This document shows positions 62,785 to 64,000 of a stretch of 64,000 nucleotides of DNA, piece by piece. The first letter of the stretch is position 1. Each line of letters starts with the position of its first letter. The notes under the pieces were generated by a model, which had not been told where the DNA came from, did no database searches, and saw nothing but the letters and a program-made list of their open reading frames with translations. Made by a program: the position numbers and the translations under genes. The DNA is from Cryobacterium glaciale (lineage in GTDB: Bacteria > Actinomycetota > Actinomycetes > Actinomycetales > Microbacteriaceae), in assembly GCF_004402535.1 (NCBI RefSeq), contig NZ_SOEY01000028.1, forward strand, positions 327,538-391,537, in the 5' to 3' direction.

Positions 62785-63636
62785 ATGAAGGAGACCGCGC
62801 GTCCCACGGCAGCTTTCGACCTGAGTCCGGGCGACGAGCTGGTCACCGGCGAGGCCGTTGCGCTCGACGTGCGGCCGGCCAGCGTCATACTGCGCGCCGC
62901 CGGCGCCATCATCGACACGGTGGCGTATGTGGCGCTGTACCTGCTCATTCTGCTGGCCTTCTTTCTCAGCCTCGCGGAGTACACCGATTCGGCGCTCACC
63001 CAGGCGGTCTCGATTGCCGCAGTGGTTTTCTCGCTGTTGGTCGTGCCCGTGCTGGTCGAGACGCTCACCCACGGCCGGTCACTCGGCAAGCTCGCCATCG
63101 GCGCTCGTATCGTGCGCGACGACGGTGGGGCGATCTCCCTGCGCCACGCCTTCATTCGGGCCCTGACCGGGGTGCTCGAAATCATCATGACCCTCGGCGG
63201 CCTCGCCGCCACCACCGCGCTGCTCAACGGCCGTTCCAAGCGCCTCGGCGATCTGCTCGCCGGCACCTATAGCCAGCACGAGCGGGTTCAGCGCAACAGA
63301 GAGATCCCCCGTCCCCTTCCCGCAGCACTCCTGGCCTGGTCGCAGACCGTGGATATCGCCCGGTTGCCCGACCGGCTGGCCCGCCGCGTCGCCCAGTACC
63401 TGCGCCAGTCCTCGCACCTGACGCCGCGCACTCGCGAACGTCTGGCTCAGACCCTGGCGGCCGAGGTCACGCCGTTCGTCTTTCCGCTGCCCGAGGCTCC
63501 CGCCGAGTACTTTCTCGTCGGAGTCGCCGCCGTGCGCCGCGAACGCGAGTACACCGCGCTCCTGCTCGAGCGCGAGCGCCTCGCTCGTCTCGCCCCCGTG
63601 CTGACCGGCCTCCCGCACGGTTTCCCGAACCGCTAA
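62785..63636 (+). CDS. RDD-family membrane protein
   Basis: A 283-residue protein with the RDD domain (about 25-170): ASVILRAAGAIIDTVAYV contains the Arg of the first RDD position, then two to three hydrophobic helices, and GRSLGKLAIGARIVRDDG follows. The C-terminal 110 residues are soluble, Arg-rich and helical. RDD proteins have been linked to Na/H exchange or drug resistance in a few cases; the general function is not settled. Pairing of divergent SpoIIM and RDD genes recurs in actinobacteria. The ATG at 62785 fits better than that at 62752. Confidence 0.87.
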   Translation: MKETARPTAAFDLSPGDELVTGEAVALDVRPASVILRAAGAIIDTVAYVALYLLILLAFFLSLAEYTDSALTQAVSIAAVVFSLLVVPVLVETLTHGRSLGKLAIGARIVRDDGGAISLRHAFIRALTGVLEIIMTLGGLAATTALLNGRSKRLGDLLAGTYSQHERVQRNREIPRPLPAALLAWSQTVDIARLPDRLARRVAQYLRQSSHLTPRTRERLAQTLAAEVTPFVFPLPEAPAEYFLVGVAAVRREREYTALLLERERLARLAPVLTGLPHGFPNR

Positions 63637-63814
63637 CCACGCGGATGGCCGGCGCCCGCCGATAGGCGCCCAAACCTCGTTGCAAATGGGTGCCACTACC
63701 GCCGTCGTACGCAGTTCGGTTTTCCCTGACTGTTCACCCTGTGGGTGGGGCGTCGGGATATTCGCGGGGTGACGAGTTTTTGGGGTGTCGAGGCTGGTAG
63801 CGGTCGGGTCCTCT

Positions 63815-63879
63815 GGTTTCGAGACGCGCGCGAAAAGCATGCGCGCTCCTGCCGGATTGAGCCTGTCGAAATTTCGACC
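63815..63879. repeat. REP-like repeats near the rRNA operon
   Basis: GGTTTCGAGACGCGCGCG...GCGCGCTCCT (63815-63850) is the reverse-complement relative of the element at 38706-38749. It is followed by TTGAGCCTGTCGAAATTTCG (63857-63876), the start of a second repeat form of the CGACAGGCTCAA type that I recall from actinobacterial intergenic regions (memory, not searched). Confidence 0.65.
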
Positions 63880-63899
63880 AACGACCGGTGTGTTAACGC

Positions 63900-63929
63900 A
63901 GAAAGGCCACCCGTGGGGGTGGCCTTTCT
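63900..63929 (-). terminator. Terminator of the rRNA operon
   Basis: A 13-bp perfect stem, AGAAAGGCCACCC (63900-63912) and GGGTGGCCTTTCT (63917-63929), with a 4-base loop, 15 bases beyond the 5S 3' end on the minus strand. The G+C-rich stem with flanking A/T tracts is typical of rRNA terminators. Confidence 0.9.
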
Positions 63930-63944
63930 GGTGTTTCAAGTTAA

Positions 63945-64000
63945 GTCCGGCGGTGTCCTACTCTCCCACAGGGTCCCCCCTGCAGTACCATCGGCGCTGA
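63945..64000 (-). rRNA. rrf: 5S ribosomal RNA, 3' part
   Basis: On the minus strand the last bases read ...GATGGTACTGCAGGG... GGGAGAGTAGGACACCGCCGG, the conserved 3' half of bacterial 5S rRNA. The 5' half and the 23S and 16S genes lie beyond the window. The exact 3' end is uncertain by a few bases. Confidence 0.92.

Larger units (their letters stand above)
63637..63944. other. Intergenic region between the RDD gene and the rRNA operon
   Basis: This 308-base gap has no credible gene. It contains a GGCGCCC-N7-GGCGCCC direct repeat near 63653-63670, REP-like elements (63815-63879), and the rRNA-operon terminator (63900-63929). Confidence 0.6.

Noticed and set aside
1..64000. Mobile elements, prophage, CRISPR arrays or defence islands
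   Set aside because: No transposase, integrase, phage or Cas gene, no spaced direct repeats, and no clear shift in composition was seen; gene content is typical core chromosome.

Overview
The window is a gene-dense chromosomal segment of a high-GC Actinomycetota, most likely a member of the Microbacteriaceae (the family is my inference). The actinobacterial markers are MtrAB-LpqB, the mycothiol-type sigma/anti-sigma pair SigH-RsrA, WhiB1, fused 2-oxoglutarate decarboxylase/dehydrogenase (Kgd), GuaB1, an Rv3235-family protein next to SecA, and long-form HPF. I see no transposase, integrase, phage gene, CRISPR array or tRNA. The right edge enters the 3' end of a 5S rRNA on the minus strand, so an rRNA operon lies just beyond.

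Layout. 1-2.3 kb: a minus-strand operon (phosphoribosyltransferase, S51 peptidase-like protein, ung, GNAT acetyltransferase cut by the edge). 2.3-10.8 kb: a propionate module, with a GntR regulator and prpD-prpB-prpC on the minus strand, divergent from prpE, a DUF485 protein and an ActP-type symporter; the shared promoter region has two identical TGTATACA boxes. 10.8-15.5 kb: SDR dehydrogenase, acyltransferase, then metY and metX for sulfur assimilation into homocysteine. 15.5-18.8 kb: histidine kinase, a second kinase-like membrane protein without recognisable catalytic motifs, and a LuxR-type response regulator. 18.8-28.6 kb: minus-strand genes (MFS, thiamine-binding protein, P-type ATPase, GT-C mannosyltransferase, nnrD, VOC protein, two CorC/HlyC proteins). 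28.8-34.2 kb: guaB1 divergent from kgd. 34.3-40.2 kb: VOC protein, rsrA-sigH divergent from aroA-rsgA, a Bcp-type peroxiredoxin, a small membrane protein and whiB1.

40.4-47.4 kb: PdtaS-like sensor kinase, a small anchored protein, a large membrane protein with five internal repeats, a CpaE-like/SAF/unknown trio on the minus strand, and the Rv3235-family gene. 47.4-56.1 kb: a minus-strand block mtrA-mtrB-lpqB-comF-hpf-secA linking envelope sensing, ribosome hibernation and protein export. 56.2-63.6 kb: a translationally coupled plus-strand operon (membrane protein, DUF4129, DUF4350, MoxR ATPase, DUF58) followed by SpoIIM-like and RDD membrane proteins, then the rRNA region.

The most unusual signal is not a gene. 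The 9-mer RCATCCGYT (reverse complement ARCGGATGY) occurs at least 39 times by hand count, in both orientations, in several reading frames and in intergenic hairpins, where about two would be expected from composition. It behaves like a highly iterated genomic motif comparable in kind to cyanobacterial HIP1 or to DNA uptake or Chi-type sequences. Other points of note are the paired operators of the propionate module, a structured hpf-secA spacer, a kinase/pseudo-kinase pair, a CpaE-like ATPase with Arg in place of the P-loop Lys, and REP-like family repeats at 38.6-38.7 kb and 63.8 kb.
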